From the NCBI GenBank assembly GCA_000761475.1, contig JQNW01000007.1, forward strand, positions 186,001 to 250,000: DNA of 64,000 bases, read 5' to 3'. Position 1 is the stretch's first letter, and each line of letters opens with the position of its first letter. Positions 42,333 to 50,930 of this stretch are shown piece after piece. Source of the DNA: Chromohalobacter israelensis. Lineage in GTDB: Bacteria; Pseudomonadota; Gammaproteobacteria; Pseudomonadales; Halomonadaceae. The notes under the pieces are model-generated. The model was not told where the DNA came from. It saw only the letters and a list, made by a program, of their open reading frames with translations, and searched no databases. A program made the translations under genes and the position numbers.

Positions 42333-42861
42333 GCGGCAGGCTCGCTTCATCGACAAGATGGGTATTGCGCCCGACACGCTTGAGGTCTGCCCAGGCGGCT
42401 TGGGGCGTTGCCAGCCGCAAGGGACGTCCGACGTCGCGCATCCGGTCAAGCAATTGAGGTACGGATCGCTTGGTATGGGTGAATTCAATGGTGCCATAGG
42501 GGGTTCGATATTCCCCCTTGCGGCCTGTGGTCATGACCGTCAGTCGGTCGACAGGAATCTGTGAGATGGCGCCGTATTCCGAGAGGGCGGATTCGAGGCT
42601 GACATAGCTGTACTCGCCACGGCGCATGGTCTTGGCGATTCGTTCGAGAAGATCGGGGTCATGGTGCCGTGACAGCTTGTAGACATACACGCCGCGACTG
42701 ACTGCCTCGAGCATGCCATGTCGACGTAGTCGATTGATTCCCTCCTGAAGCGTCTTTGGGCTGTCTTCGGGAAAGATCTTGGCCAGGTCCGAGAGAGTAA
42801 ATACAGACCGGTGTTGGCGGTCCCAGTAGTCGAGACGCTCACGGGCGGTGATCTGATTCAT
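42322..42861 (-). CDS. abiEi: AbiEi-type antitoxin / autorepressor
   Basis: A 179-residue protein with an N-terminal winged-helix (about 20-55: FTLSDLAKIFPEDSPKTLQEGINRLRRHGMLEAVSRGVYVY) and a C-terminal alpha/beta domain (YSYVSLESALSEYGAISQIP, TPYGTIEFTHTK) typical of AbiEi antitoxins. In the characterised system AbiEi represses its own promoter through inverted repeats and neutralises AbiEii without direct binding. The ATG at 42861 lies inside the left arm of a large palindrome, so repression would also block the start region. No strong ribosome site is visible. Confidence 0.88.
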   Translation of the reverse strand: MNQITARERLDYWDRQHRSVFTLSDLAKIFPEDSPKTLQEGINRLRRHGMLEAVSRGVYVYKLSRHHDPDLLERIAKTMRRGEYSYVSLESALSEYGAISQIPVDRLTVMTTGRKGEYRTPYGTIEFTHTKRSVPQLLDRMRDVGRPLRLATPQAAWADLKRVGRNTHLVDEASLPHAN

Positions 42862-42910
42862 CAAGTCTACACAAATGCTATTTATAAATAGTTTATGTGT
42901 ACACTTGATG
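42859..42910. promoter_or_regulatory. 52-bp operator palindrome of the AbiE pair
   Basis: Outer arms CATCAAGTCTACACA (42859-42873) and TGTGTACACTTGATG (42896-42910) match at 14 of 15 positions. The centre holds a perfect palindrome CTATTTATAAATAG (42878-42891) that also offers a -10-like TATAAA on the minus strand. The arrangement fits co-operative binding of a dimeric AbiEi over promoter and start codon. Confidence 0.75.
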
Positions 42911-42947
42911 TGTGGCAAGTCGCCGACGCATTCCCGGGAGGAGGTCT

Positions 42948-42993
42948 AAAAAAACAAGCCCACGCATCTCGATGTCTGATGCGTGGGCTTGTT
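42948..42993 (-). terminator. Rho-independent terminator of tctCBA
   Basis: A 16-bp perfect stem AACAAGCCCACGCATC/GATGCGTGGGCTTGTT (42953-42968 and 42978-42993), followed on the minus strand by seven T residues. It ends the tct operon just before the AbiE region. Confidence 0.95.
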
Positions 42994-43033
42994 GCTTTGC
43001 CGTGTCAGGCCTGGCTGTTCAGACCTGGGCGTG

Positions 43034-44536
43034 TCAGGCCTTGCTGGTCCTGGCCTGCCACAGCTTGGGCAGCAGCCAGGGCAGCACCAGCAGCGCCACG
43101 GCGGCGATCCAGAGGCCGAGCGAAATGCCGGATTGCCACAGGATTCCCAGGTCGCCGCCACTGATGGACAGCGCGCGCCGCAGGTTCTGCTCCATCAGCC
43201 CGCCGAGGACGTAGCCCAGGATGACGGGCGCCAGCGAGAAGCCCAGCTTGCGCAGCAGGTAGCCGAACACGCCGATGATGAGCATCAGGTAGATGGCTGC
43301 GAGGTTGGAGTGGAGCTGATACACCCCCACGAAGGCCAGAATCGCGATGCCCGGCACCAGCACCCAGCGCGGAATCGTCAGCACGCGAGCGAAGACGCCG
43401 GCCAGGGGAAGGTTGAGCGCCAGCAGCACGAGGTTGCCGATATACAGCGAGGCGATCAGGCCGCCGGCGACTTCCGGGCGTTCGCTGAACATCATGGGGC
43501 CGGGGGTGATGTTGTAGAGCATCAACGCGCCGAGCAGCACGGCCGTGGTGCCGGAGCCGGGAATGCCCAGTGTCAGCATGGGCACGAACGAGCCCGCCGC
43601 CGAGGCGTTGTTGGCCGCTTCCGGCGCCGCCAGGCCGCGCATGTCGCCCGTGCCGAAGGTATTGTTCTTGTCGCTCAGGCGCTTCTCCGTGGTGTAGGAG
43701 ACCGCGCCGGCCACCGAGGCGCCGGTGCCGGGGAGAATGCCGATGATGAAACCGATCAGGCCCGAGCGGCCCATCGTCCACTTGCAGGCCATCACTTCCT
43801 TGAGGCTGACGAAGACGCGTCCCAGCGGCGGAAGGCCCTCGTTGCCATCCTTGCGGTTGGCGTGCTCGAGCATCAACAGAATCTCGCTGATCGCGAACAG
43901 GCCGATGATCATGACCACGAAGTCGATGCCGTCGTACAGCTCGGGCAGCCCGAAGGTGTAGCGCAGCACGCCGGTGCTCGAATCGACGCCCACGGTGCCG
44001 ATCAAGACCCCCAGCACGGCGCCGATGGCGGTCTTGACGGGATCCTTGCCCATCATCACGGACATGGAGGCGAAGGCGAACACCATCAGCGCGAAGAACT
44101 CGGCAGGCCCGAACATCACGGCCACTTCCGCCAGCAGCGGCGCGAACAGCGTCAGGCCGATGATGGCGATGGTCGCGCCGACGAACGAGCTGACCGCCGA
44201 CAGGCCGAGCGCCGGTCCGGCCAGCCCCTTCTTGGCCAGCGGGTGGCCGTCGAGCGTGGTCATCACGGCCCCGGCATCGCCGGGCACGTTGAGCAGGATG
44301 CTCGACATGCGTCCGCCGTACTCGGCCCCCGTGTAGATGGCGGCGAGCAGGATCAACGCCGACTCGGCGGGCAGGCCGAGCGTATAGGCCAGCGGCATCA
44401 GAATCGCGATCCCGTTGATCGGACCGATGCCGGGCAGTGCCCCGAAGAGCGTGCCGAGAAGCGCGCCGAGAAAAGCCAGGCCGAGGTTCAGCGGGCTCAG
44501 CGCAACGTCGAAGCCATGAATCAGAAAATCGAACAT
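43034..44536 (-). CDS. tctA: Tripartite tricarboxylate transporter, large membrane subunit TctA
   Basis: A 500-residue membrane protein with about eleven to twelve helices. Family motifs are GALPGIGPINGIAILMPLAY (about 34-53), YTGAEYGGRMSSILLNVPGDAGAVMTTLDG (about 69-98) and the second-half repeat GILPGTGASVAGAVSYTTEK. It moves the substrate (citrate or another organic acid, driven by Na+ or H+) handed over by TctC. It is the last gene of tctC-tctB-tctA. Confidence 0.95.
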   Translation of the reverse strand: MFDFLIHGFDVALSPLNLGLAFLGALLGTLFGALPGIGPINGIAILMPLAYTLGLPAESALILLAAIYTGAEYGGRMSSILLNVPGDAGAVMTTLDGHPLAKKGLAGPALGLSAVSSFVGATIAIIGLTLFAPLLAEVAVMFGPAEFFALMVFAFASMSVMMGKDPVKTAIGAVLGVLIGTVGVDSSTGVLRYTFGLPELYDGIDFVVMIIGLFAISEILLMLEHANRKDGNEGLPPLGRVFVSLKEVMACKWTMGRSGLIGFIIGILPGTGASVAGAVSYTTEKRLSDKNNTFGTGDMRGLAAPEAANNASAAGSFVPMLTLGIPGSGTTAVLLGALMLYNITPGPMMFSERPEVAGGLIASLYIGNLVLLALNLPLAGVFARVLTIPRWVLVPGIAILAFVGVYQLHSNLAAIYLMLIIGVFGYLLRKLGFSLAPVILGYVLGGLMEQNLRRALSISGGDLGILWQSGISLGLWIAAVALLVLPWLLPKLWQARTSKA

Positions 44537-44548
44537 GAGGGCGCTCCG

Positions 44549-44998
44549 TTATAGCAAGGGCTCGATCCAGTAACCACTGGGCAGCGAGATCCCCAATGCA
44601 TGCGCAAAAAGGTAATAGCTGACGACGGCCATGAGCCCGCCGGTCAGCAGTGCCTTGCCCCATGGCGCGCCGAACATGCGCGCCAGGCTGGTGACGGCCA
44701 GCAGCGAGGTGATGATGAAGCCGAGCTTGGTGAACAGCAGGGCATAGACCAGGAGCGTGGCCAGCACCAGCAGCAACTTCACGCCGAGCTGGCGGCCGGG
44801 CCATGCCTCGTTGGTGCCGGGTTTCACAATCAACACGCTGGCCAGCGCCGCCAGCAGAATGGCAAGACCGAGCGGAAAGGCGCGGGGGCCCACGGGGTCG
44901 TAGCTGAAGGGCACTTCCAGTTGCATGGCCTGGACGGCGACGAACGCCGCCAGACCGATCAGTACGATGCCCAACAACCGGTCGGCGGCGAGTTTCAT
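44549..44998 (-). CDS. tctB: Tripartite tricarboxylate transporter, small membrane subunit TctB
   Basis: A 149-residue protein with four predicted helices and the family motif PFSYDPVGPRAFPLGLAILLA (about 30-50), consistent with the DPxGPRxFP signature of TctB. It forms the membrane unit with TctA. It overlaps tctC by 4 bp. Confidence 0.92.
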   Translation of the reverse strand: MKLAADRLLGIVLIGLAAFVAVQAMQLEVPFSYDPVGPRAFPLGLAILLAALASVLIVKPGTNEAWPGRQLGVKLLLVLATLLVYALLFTKLGFIITSLLAVTSLARMFGAPWGKALLTGGLMAVVSYYLFAHALGISLPSGYWIEPLL

Positions 44999-45984
44999 TG
45001 CTTCAGACCTACTTCTTTGGCCAGGGATTCGAACTGGTCGACCTGCTCCAGCACGTAGTCATTGAACTCGTAGCCGAAGCGCGACATCGGGAAGAGACCG
45101 CGGGCTTCGCGCAGCTCGGCGAATTCCTTGGACCGGGCGAGCTGAGACATGCGCTCTACCCACTTCTGGTAGGCCTCGTCGCTGACGTTGGGCCCCATGT
45201 AATAGCCGCGCCAGATGGGCCATTGCACGTCATAGCCTTGCTCCGCCGCGGTGGGGATGTCGGCGTAAGGGCCGCCCATGCGCTCTTCGGACAGCGCGGC
45301 GAGCACGCGGATCTTGCCGCTTTCCAGCTGCGACTTGAGCTCGGAGAGATCGCCCGTGAAGACCTGGATGTGGTCGCCCAGCAGCGCCGCCAGGGCTTCG
45401 CCGCCGCCCTCGAAGGAGACGTACTTGAGCTTGCGCGGCGAGAGATCGGCGGCCTTGGCGGTGAGCGCGGCCTTCATCCAGTCCTGGCTGCCCACGGTGC
45501 CGCCCGCCCCGAAGGCGATATCGCCCGGGTTGGCCTTGAGGTCTTCCATCAGCTCGTCGAGCGACTGCCAGGGGGCGTCGGCGTTGACCACGATGGCACC
45601 GTAGTCGACGCCCAGGGCGCCCAGCCAGCGCACGTCATCGGCGTCGTACTGGCCGAACTTGCCCAGCGCCAGGTTCACGGCCGCGCCGGTGCTGGCGGCG
45701 ACGATGAGGTTGGGGTCGCTGTCGCGCACGCCGTTGACGTGGTTGTAGGCCACCGCACCGATACCGCCCGGCATGTAGCTCACGGCCATGGGCTTGTCGA
45801 TCATGCCGGTCTTTTCCAGGCCGTTGGCGGCCAGGCGGCAGGTGAGGTCGTAGCCGCCGCCCGGCTTGGCGGGGGCGATGCACTCGGTAGCCTCGGACTG
45901 TGCCTGGACGTTGCCGGCGGCCAGCAGGCCACCCGCCAGCGCCAGCATGCCGGCGTACGTGGAAAGCCCTTTGTTGATCTTCAT
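44995..45984 (-). CDS. tctC: Tripartite tricarboxylate transporter, periplasmic binding protein TctC
   Basis: A 329-residue secreted binding protein. A signal peptide (MKINKGLSTYAGMLALAGGLLAAGNVQAQ, cleavage near residue 29) is followed by the TctC/Bug fold, with AKPGGGYDLTCR, MPGGIGAVAYNHVNG, FGAGGTVGSQDWM and WPIWRGYYMGPNVS lining the ligand cleft. ATG 45984 has AGGAG 7 nt upstream. It is the first gene of the operon and divergent from tctD. Confidence 0.94.
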   Translation of the reverse strand: MKINKGLSTYAGMLALAGGLLAAGNVQAQSEATECIAPAKPGGGYDLTCRLAANGLEKTGMIDKPMAVSYMPGGIGAVAYNHVNGVRDSDPNLIVAASTGAAVNLALGKFGQYDADDVRWLGALGVDYGAIVVNADAPWQSLDELMEDLKANPGDIAFGAGGTVGSQDWMKAALTAKAADLSPRKLKYVSFEGGGEALAALLGDHIQVFTGDLSELKSQLESGKIRVLAALSEERMGGPYADIPTAAEQGYDVQWPIWRGYYMGPNVSDEAYQKWVERMSQLARSKEFAELREARGLFPMSRFGYEFNDYVLEQVDQFESLAKEVGLKQ

Positions 45985-46042
45985 GGCGAACTCCTGTTCT
46001 CTTGTTTTGCGCTGCTTTGGAATAATGCCGATGGTGGCTGAT

Positions 46043-46103
46043 GTCATCGCCATGGATGACGGGTATCGATGCTAGGGAGGTAACCTTTCATCAACCTGTC
46101 ATC
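46043..46103. promoter_or_regulatory. Putative TctD operator in the tctC-tctD gap
   Basis: Direct repeats TCATC at 46088-46092 and 46099-46103, spaced 11 bp start to start, fit tandem binding of an OmpR-family regulator. An inverted repeat GTCATC-GCCATG-GATGAC at 46043-46060 uses the same half-site. No base-level experimental support. Confidence 0.45.
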
Positions 46104-46133
46104 GTACGTTCGCCCACATGAGACATTGGTCGT

Positions 46134-46802
46134 ATGCGCCTGCTCGTCATCGAAGATGATCCCCTGATTGCGCGCTCGCTGGAGCAAGCGCTCACCCCGC
46201 TGGGCAACACCGTCGACGTGTTCACGCACCACGCGCAGGCACGCGAGGCCCTGCAGAGCGGGCAGTTCGATCTGGTGCTGCTCGACCTGGGGCTGCCCGA
46301 CGGCAACGGCCTGACGCTGCTGGCGGAACTGCGCCAGCGCGGCGATACCACGCCGGTGCTGATCCTGACGGCCCGCGACGGCATCGACGCGCGCGTGGAA
46401 GGGCTGGATCTCGGCGCCGACGACTACCTGGCCAAGCCGTTCTCGCTCGCCGAGCTGGAAGCCCGGGTGCGTGCCTTGCTGCGCCGCAGCCAGCAGCGCG
46501 CCGACAACCGCCTGACGTTCGGGCCGCTGGCCTTCGACGCCGCCTCGGGCGTCGCCACGCTGAACGAGACGGTGCTCGATCTGCCGCGCCGTGAGCTGCG
46601 CCTGCTGGAGAGCCTGCTGCTGCATGCCGGCAGCATCACGCCGCGCGAGACCCTGGAGAATCGCCTCTTCGGGTTCGGCGATGTCGGCTCCAACGCGCTG
46701 GAGGTGTACATCAGCCGCTTGCGCAAACGGCTCGACGGCAGCGGGCTGCGCATTCGCACCTTTCGCGGCATGGGGTATCGGCTCGAGGAAGCCGCTTCGT
46801 GA
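46134..46802 (+). CDS. tctD: OmpR-family response regulator TctD
   Basis: A 222-residue regulator. The receiver has Asp51 (LVLLDLGLPDGNG) and the YLAKPFSLAEL lysine. The C-terminal winged helix (about 130-220) includes RRELRLLESLLLHAGSITPRETLENRLFGF and a recognition-helix region SNALEVYISRLRKRL. It is divergent from tctCBA and presumably activates it. Its stop overlaps the GTG start of tctE (GTGA). Confidence 0.92.
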   Translation: MRLLVIEDDPLIARSLEQALTPLGNTVDVFTHHAQAREALQSGQFDLVLLDLGLPDGNGLTLLAELRQRGDTTPVLILTARDGIDARVEGLDLGADDYLAKPFSLAELEARVRALLRRSQQRADNRLTFGPLAFDAASGVATLNETVLDLPRRELRLLESLLLHAGSITPRETLENRLFGFGDVGSNALEVYISRLRKRLDGSGLRIRTFRGMGYRLEEAAS

Positions 46803-48202
46803 TCCAGGTGGAAGGCTCGCTGAAGGCCCGCCTGGCCGTCTGGCTGGTCGTGACCGTCAGCGCGCTCGGCGTGCTGCTGCTGGTCGAGGCCTATTTCAGT
46901 TCGCAACGCGCGGCCGAGCGCGCCTATGACAGCCAGCTCGAAGCCGCCGCCCTGACCATCGCCGAGGCCGTGCAGTGGGAGGCGGGGCAGCCGGTGGTGG
47001 AGATTCCCTCGGCGGCGCTGCAGATCCTGGCGACGCGCCACCAGGAGCGGGTGTTTTACGCCGTGCTGGATGCCGACGGCCAGGCGATCTCGGGCAACCT
47101 GAACATGGCGATTCCCCGCGAATGGCAACGCCAGGTGACCTTGCAGCCGACATGGTTCAGCGAGACGCATCGCGGCACGCCCTGGCGGCTCCACGGGCGG
47201 GAGCTCGACTCCGCCGGCTGGGAAACCCAGGACCCGGTGCAGATCTGGGTCGGCCACACGATGTCGGGGCGCGACGCCCTGGCCGAGGCGCTCTTCGAAC
47301 AGGCGGTCACGCGCTTCGTGATCATGGTGCTGGTGGCGGGCATCCTGATGCTGCTGGCGATGCGCGTGGCGCTCGCGCCGATGCGTCGCCTGCGCCACCA
47401 GTTGCGCCAGCGCGATGCCGACGACATGCGCCCGCTGGACACCCGGGTGCCCGAGGAAATGCGCGAAATGGCGGAAACCCTGGATTCGCTCTTCACCCGG
47501 CAGCGCGAGAGCCGGGACGCCTTGCTGCGCTTTACCGCCGATGCCAGTCATCAGCTCAAGACGCCGCTCGCCGGCCTGCAGGCCACCAGTGAACTGGCCC
47601 TGCAAAGCGAGCACCCCGAGACCTGGCGGCAGGCCCTGGCCGACGTGCACGACAGTGCCGGACGTACCAGCCGCCTGGCCGGCCAGCTGTTGAGCCTGGC
47701 ACGCCTGCGCCATGCCGAGGAGGAAGGCACGGCCACGCGGCTCGATGCGGTCTCGCTGCTGCGCGAGACCGCCTTCGACTGGGCGCAGCGCGATGCGGCG
47801 CAAGGGCACGACATCGGCCTGGCCGCCTTGCCCGAGTCGCCGCAGTACATCTGCGGCGAAGACTGGGCCCTGCGCGAGCTGCTCGGCAACCTGATCGACA
47901 ACGCCCTGCGTTATACACCGCCGGGGAGTGTGATTACCCTGGGCGCGGTGCGTCACGCGCAGACGCTGGAATGGTATATCGAAGACGACGGCCCCGGTGT
48001 CTCGGCGGAGGTGATGGCGCGCCTGCATCGCCCCTTCGAGCGCGGCGGCCGGCAGGACACCGAGGGCTCCGGCCTGGGGCTGGCCATCGTGGACTCGATC
48101 GTGCGTCGTCACGCGGCGCGGATGCAGGTCGAGTCGGCGGAGAAGGGCGGGCTGAGGGTCCGCCTGTTGTTTCCTTGTCTCACCCGACACGAGGAGGGGT
48201 GA
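46799..48202 (+). CDS. tctE: Sensor histidine kinase TctE
   Basis: A 467-residue kinase starting at GTG 46799. TM1 (about 12-32), a periplasmic domain (about 35-165), TM2 (about 172-194) and HAMP are followed by HisKA with the phospho-His in FTADASHQLKTPLAGLQ. HATPase boxes read NLIDNALRYTPPGS, DDGPGV and GSGLGLAIVDSI. It is the TctE/PmrB-like group sensor for tricarboxylates. It overlaps tctD by 4 bp and the binding-protein gene by 1 bp (TGATG). Confidence 0.92.
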   Translation: MIQVEGSLKARLAVWLVVTVSALGVLLLVEAYFSSQRAAERAYDSQLEAAALTIAEAVQWEAGQPVVEIPSAALQILATRHQERVFYAVLDADGQAISGNLNMAIPREWQRQVTLQPTWFSETHRGTPWRLHGRELDSAGWETQDPVQIWVGHTMSGRDALAEALFEQAVTRFVIMVLVAGILMLLAMRVALAPMRRLRHQLRQRDADDMRPLDTRVPEEMREMAETLDSLFTRQRESRDALLRFTADASHQLKTPLAGLQATSELALQSEHPETWRQALADVHDSAGRTSRLAGQLLSLARLRHAEEEGTATRLDAVSLLRETAFDWAQRDAAQGHDIGLAALPESPQYICGEDWALRELLGNLIDNALRYTPPGSVITLGAVRHAQTLEWYIEDDGPGVSAEVMARLHRPFERGGRQDTEGSGLGLAIVDSIVRRHAARMQVESAEKGGLRVRLLFPCLTRHEEG

Positions 48203-49293
48203 TGTCGATTCGTCGTGTGGTGCTCGCCTGGCTGCTGGGGGCCCTGGCGCCGAGCCTCGCCTGGGCCGACAACCCGCTCATCGTCGAGGCCGCGCTCGAC
48301 AGAGAGGTCGCGGCGCCCCTGCTGGACGCCTTCGAGGCCGCCTATCCTCACATCCAGTTGACCTTCCGCGACCGCTCGACGCTCGAGGTCGACGCCCGAA
48401 TCGCCGACACGAACGATCCGCCGGATGTCGTCATCAGCTCCGCCATGCCCTGGCAGATGGCGCGCGTCAACGAGGGCTACGCCCGGCGTCTCGACTCCTC
48501 GGCGGCGCGGGAGTGGCCGGCGTGGGCCAAGTGGCGCAACGAGGTCTTCGGCTTCACCTTCGAGCCCATCGTCATGGCCTATCGGCTGGACCTGGCGCGA
48601 CACATGCTGCCGCCGACGACCCACGCCGACCTGCACACGCTGCTCACCCAGCAACGCGGAACGCTGCGCGACAAGGTGACGACCTATTCGCCCGTGCGCA
48701 GCGGCATCGGTTATACGCTGTTCCAGCAGGATGCCCGCTACACCACCCGGTTCTGGGACCTGGTGGCCGCAATGGGGGCGGCCGACGCCAACCTCGAGGC
48801 CAACACCCGCTCCATGCTCGAGGGGCTCAGCGAAGGGCGCTACTGGCTGGGCTACAACCTGCTCGGCTCCTACGCCATGCACTGGGCGCAATCGCATCCC
48901 GAGGTCTTCGTGCAGGTGCCGCAGGACTATTCGTTGGTGATGATGCGCATGGCGTTCATTCACCGCGACGCCCCGCACCCCGCGGCGGCCCGGGCGTTTC
49001 TCGACTTCCTGCTGGGCCGCGAGGGGCAGCGTGTCATCGCCGGCGAGACGCCGCTGTTCAGCGTGCGCTCGGATGTGGTGGGCCCTTACACCGCCCAGCG
49101 GCTGCGCGACCAGGTCGGAGAGCGCCTGTACCCCATCCCGCTGAATGCCTCGCTGCTCGCCTTCGTCGATCCCTCGCGGCGCGCGGCGTTCATGGATCGC
49201 TGGCAGCGGGAATTCCGTCGCCTGTCGCACCCTGCACCGGCCCCGAGCGCGGCCGCCACCGAACCGCGCATTGACAAACGCGCGCAACGTTGA
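48202..49293 (+). CDS. Periplasmic substrate-binding protein (ABC type 2 fold) co-encoded with TctDE
   Basis: A 363-residue exported protein with signal MSIRRVVLAWLLGALAPSLAWA. A binding-protein fold of the Fe3+/thiamine/2-aminoethylphosphonate group follows (LIVEAALDREVAAPLLDAFEAAYP, PPDVVISSAMPWQM, FLDFLLGREGQRVIA). No ABC permease or ATPase lies nearby. It is translationally coupled to tctE (TGATG, GAGGAGGGG upstream). A role as soluble sensor subunit for TctE is inferred from that coupling; import is the alternative. The stop codon overlaps the guaBA -35 box. Confidence 0.82.
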   Translation: MSIRRVVLAWLLGALAPSLAWADNPLIVEAALDREVAAPLLDAFEAAYPHIQLTFRDRSTLEVDARIADTNDPPDVVISSAMPWQMARVNEGYARRLDSSAAREWPAWAKWRNEVFGFTFEPIVMAYRLDLARHMLPPTTHADLHTLLTQQRGTLRDKVTTYSPVRSGIGYTLFQQDARYTTRFWDLVAAMGAADANLEANTRSMLEGLSEGRYWLGYNLLGSYAMHWAQSHPEVFVQVPQDYSLVMMRMAFIHRDAPHPAAARAFLDFLLGREGQRVIAGETPLFSVRSDVVGPYTAQRLRDQVGERLYPIPLNASLLAFVDPSRRAAFMDRWQREFRRLSHPAPAPSAAATEPRIDKRAQR

Positions 49294-49318
49294 GAGGACG
49301 GAGATAGGGGTTTATAAT
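49290..49318 (+). promoter_or_regulatory. Sigma-70 promoter of guaBA
   Basis: TTGAGA (49290-49295), 17-bp spacer, TATAAT (49313-49318), the best sigma-70 match seen in the window. It predicts a start near 49325 and a 5' leader of about 40 nt before guaB. The -35 overlaps the stop codon of the upstream gene. Confidence 0.85.
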
Positions 49319-49365
49319 GGCGGATTAATCTTCCCCGCACCCGCTTTCCCCACAGGTGTCGCAAC

Positions 49366-50835
49366 ATGCTACGTATAGCGCAAGAAGCTCTTACGTTCGA
49401 TGATGTATTACTCGTCCCCGGCTATTCCGACGTCCTGCCCAAAGACGTCAGCCTGAAATCCCGCCTGACTCGCGACCTTCACCTCAACATCCCGCTGCTT
49501 TCCTCCGCGATGGATACCGTGACCGAAGCCCGCCTGGCGATTGCCATGGCCCAGGAAGGCGGCATCGGGATCATTCACAAGAGCATGACCATCGCCGCGC
49601 AGGCGGCGGAAGTGCGCAAGGTGAAGAAGCACGAGAGCGTGATCGTCAAGGACCCGGTGACCGTCAGCCCCAAGGCGAAGCTGGCCGATCTGCTCGAGAT
49701 GGCCGACGAGTACGGCTATTCCGGGTTTCCGGTGGTCGAGGGCGACACCCTGATGGGCATCGTCACCGGGCGCGACATGCGCTTCCGCCCCGACAAGGGC
49801 GACAGCGTCGCGGAAATCATGACGCCGCGCGAGAAGCTGGTCACCGTGCCCGAAGGCACCTCGCTGGACATCATCAAGTCCGAGCTGCAGGAGCACCGCA
49901 TCGAGAAGATCCTGGTGGTCGACGATCAGTTCCGCCTGCGTGGCCTGGTGACCGTGCGTGACATCGAGAAGGCGCGCACCTATCCGCACGCCGCCAAGGA
50001 CGGCGACGGCCGCCTGCTGGCCGGCGCCGCCGTGGGCACCGGGCCGGAAACGCCGGATCGCATCGCCGCGCTGGCCGAGGCCGGAGTGGACGTGATCGTG
50101 GTCGACACCGCACATGGCCATTCCCAGGGCGTCATCGAGCGCGTGCGCTGGGTCAAGGAGCATTATCCCCAGGTGCAGGTGATCGGCGGCAACATCGCCA
50201 CCGCCGCCGCCGCCAAGGCGCTGGCCGAGGCCGGCGCGGACGGCGTCAAGGTCGGCATCGGCCCCGGCTCCATCTGCACCACGCGCATCGTCGCCGGGGT
50301 GGGCGTGCCGCAGATCTCCGCCGTCTCCGACGTGGCCGACGCGCTCAAGCCGTACGACATCCCGCTCGTCGCCGATGGCGGCATCCGCTTCTCCGGCGAC
50401 CTGGCCAAGGCCATCGCCGCCGGCGCCAGCACGGTGATGATCGGCGGGCTGCTGGCCGGCACCGAGGAAGCGCCGGGCGAGATCGAGCTCTACCAGGGCC
50501 GGACCTACAAGGCCTATCGCGGCATGGGCTCCATGGGCGCCATGTCCCAGAGCCAGGGCTCCTCCGACCGCTACTTCCAGGACAAGAACGCCGGGGTCGA
50601 GAAGCTGGTGCCGGAAGGCATCGAAGGCCGCGTGCCCTACAAGGGCCAGATGAGCGCCATCGTCCATCAGCTGATGGGCGGCCTGCGTGCCTCCATGGGC
50701 TACACCGGCTGCCACGATATCGACGAGATGCGCACCAAGCCGGAGTTCGTGAAGATCACCGGCGCGGGCTTCGCCGAATCCCACGTGCATGACGTGCAGA
50801 TCACGAAAGAGGCCCCCAACTACCGGGCGGGCTAA
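49366..50835 (+). CDS. guaB: Inosine-5'-monophosphate dehydrogenase
   Basis: A 489-residue enzyme oxidising IMP to XMP with NAD+, the committed GMP step. The TIM barrel starts [17 protein letters not shown]. Paired CBS domains (about 95-205) are inserted. The catalytic cysteine is in [17 protein letters not shown], and the flap [18 protein letters not shown] and [10 protein letters not shown] loop are intact. Length matches E. coli (488). It is cotranscribed with guaA. Confidence 0.97.
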   Translation: MLRIAQEALTFDDVLLVPGYSDVLPKDVSLKSRLTRDLHLNIPLLSSAMDTVTEARLAIAMAQEGGIGIIHKSMTIAAQAAEVRKVKKHESVIVKDPVTVSPKAKLADLLEMADEYGYSGFPVVEGDTLMGIVTGRDMRFRPDKGDSVAEIMTPREKLVTVPEGTSLDIIKSELQEHRIEKILVVDDQFRLRGLVTVRDIEKARTYPHAAKDGDGRLLAGAAVGTGPETPDRIAALAEAGVDVIVVDTAHGHSQGVIERVRWVKEHYPQVQVIGGNIATAAAAKALAEAGADGVKVGIGPGSICTTRIVAGVGVPQISAVSDVADALKPYDIPLVADGGIRFSGDLAKAIAAGASTVMIGGLLAGTEEAPGEIELYQGRTYKAYRGMGSMGAMSQSQGSSDRYFQDKNAGVEKLVPEGIEGRVPYKGQMSAIVHQLMGGLRASMGYTGCHDIDEMRTKPEFVKITGAGFAESHVHDVQITKEAPNYRAG

Positions 50836-50859
50836 CTCAAGCTTGATGCCGGAAGCTTG

Positions 50860-50890
50860 AAGCTGGAAGTGGCCATGCCGCTTCCAGCTT
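50860..50890 (+). promoter_or_regulatory. Hairpin between guaB and guaA
   Basis: AAGCTGGAAG (50860-50869) pairs perfectly with CTTCCAGCTT (50881-50890), extended by an inner GGC/GCC. Only a weak T-run follows (TTTC, ATTTTC), so it is more likely a processing or partial attenuation structure than a full terminator. Confidence 0.55.
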
Positions 50891-50930
50891 TCGCATTTTC
50901 GGCCCTTGTTGCTTCTCAAAGGAACGCCAG

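Noticed and set aside
43005-44804. 599-codon frame overlapping tctA and tctB on the minus strand
   Set aside because: Arg/Ala/Pro-rich shadow frame of the real tctA and tctB genes, without any family features.
49271-49276. TTGACA as the guaBA -35 box
   Set aside because: It lies 36 bp from the TATAAT; TTGAGA at 49290 has the correct 17-bp spacing.
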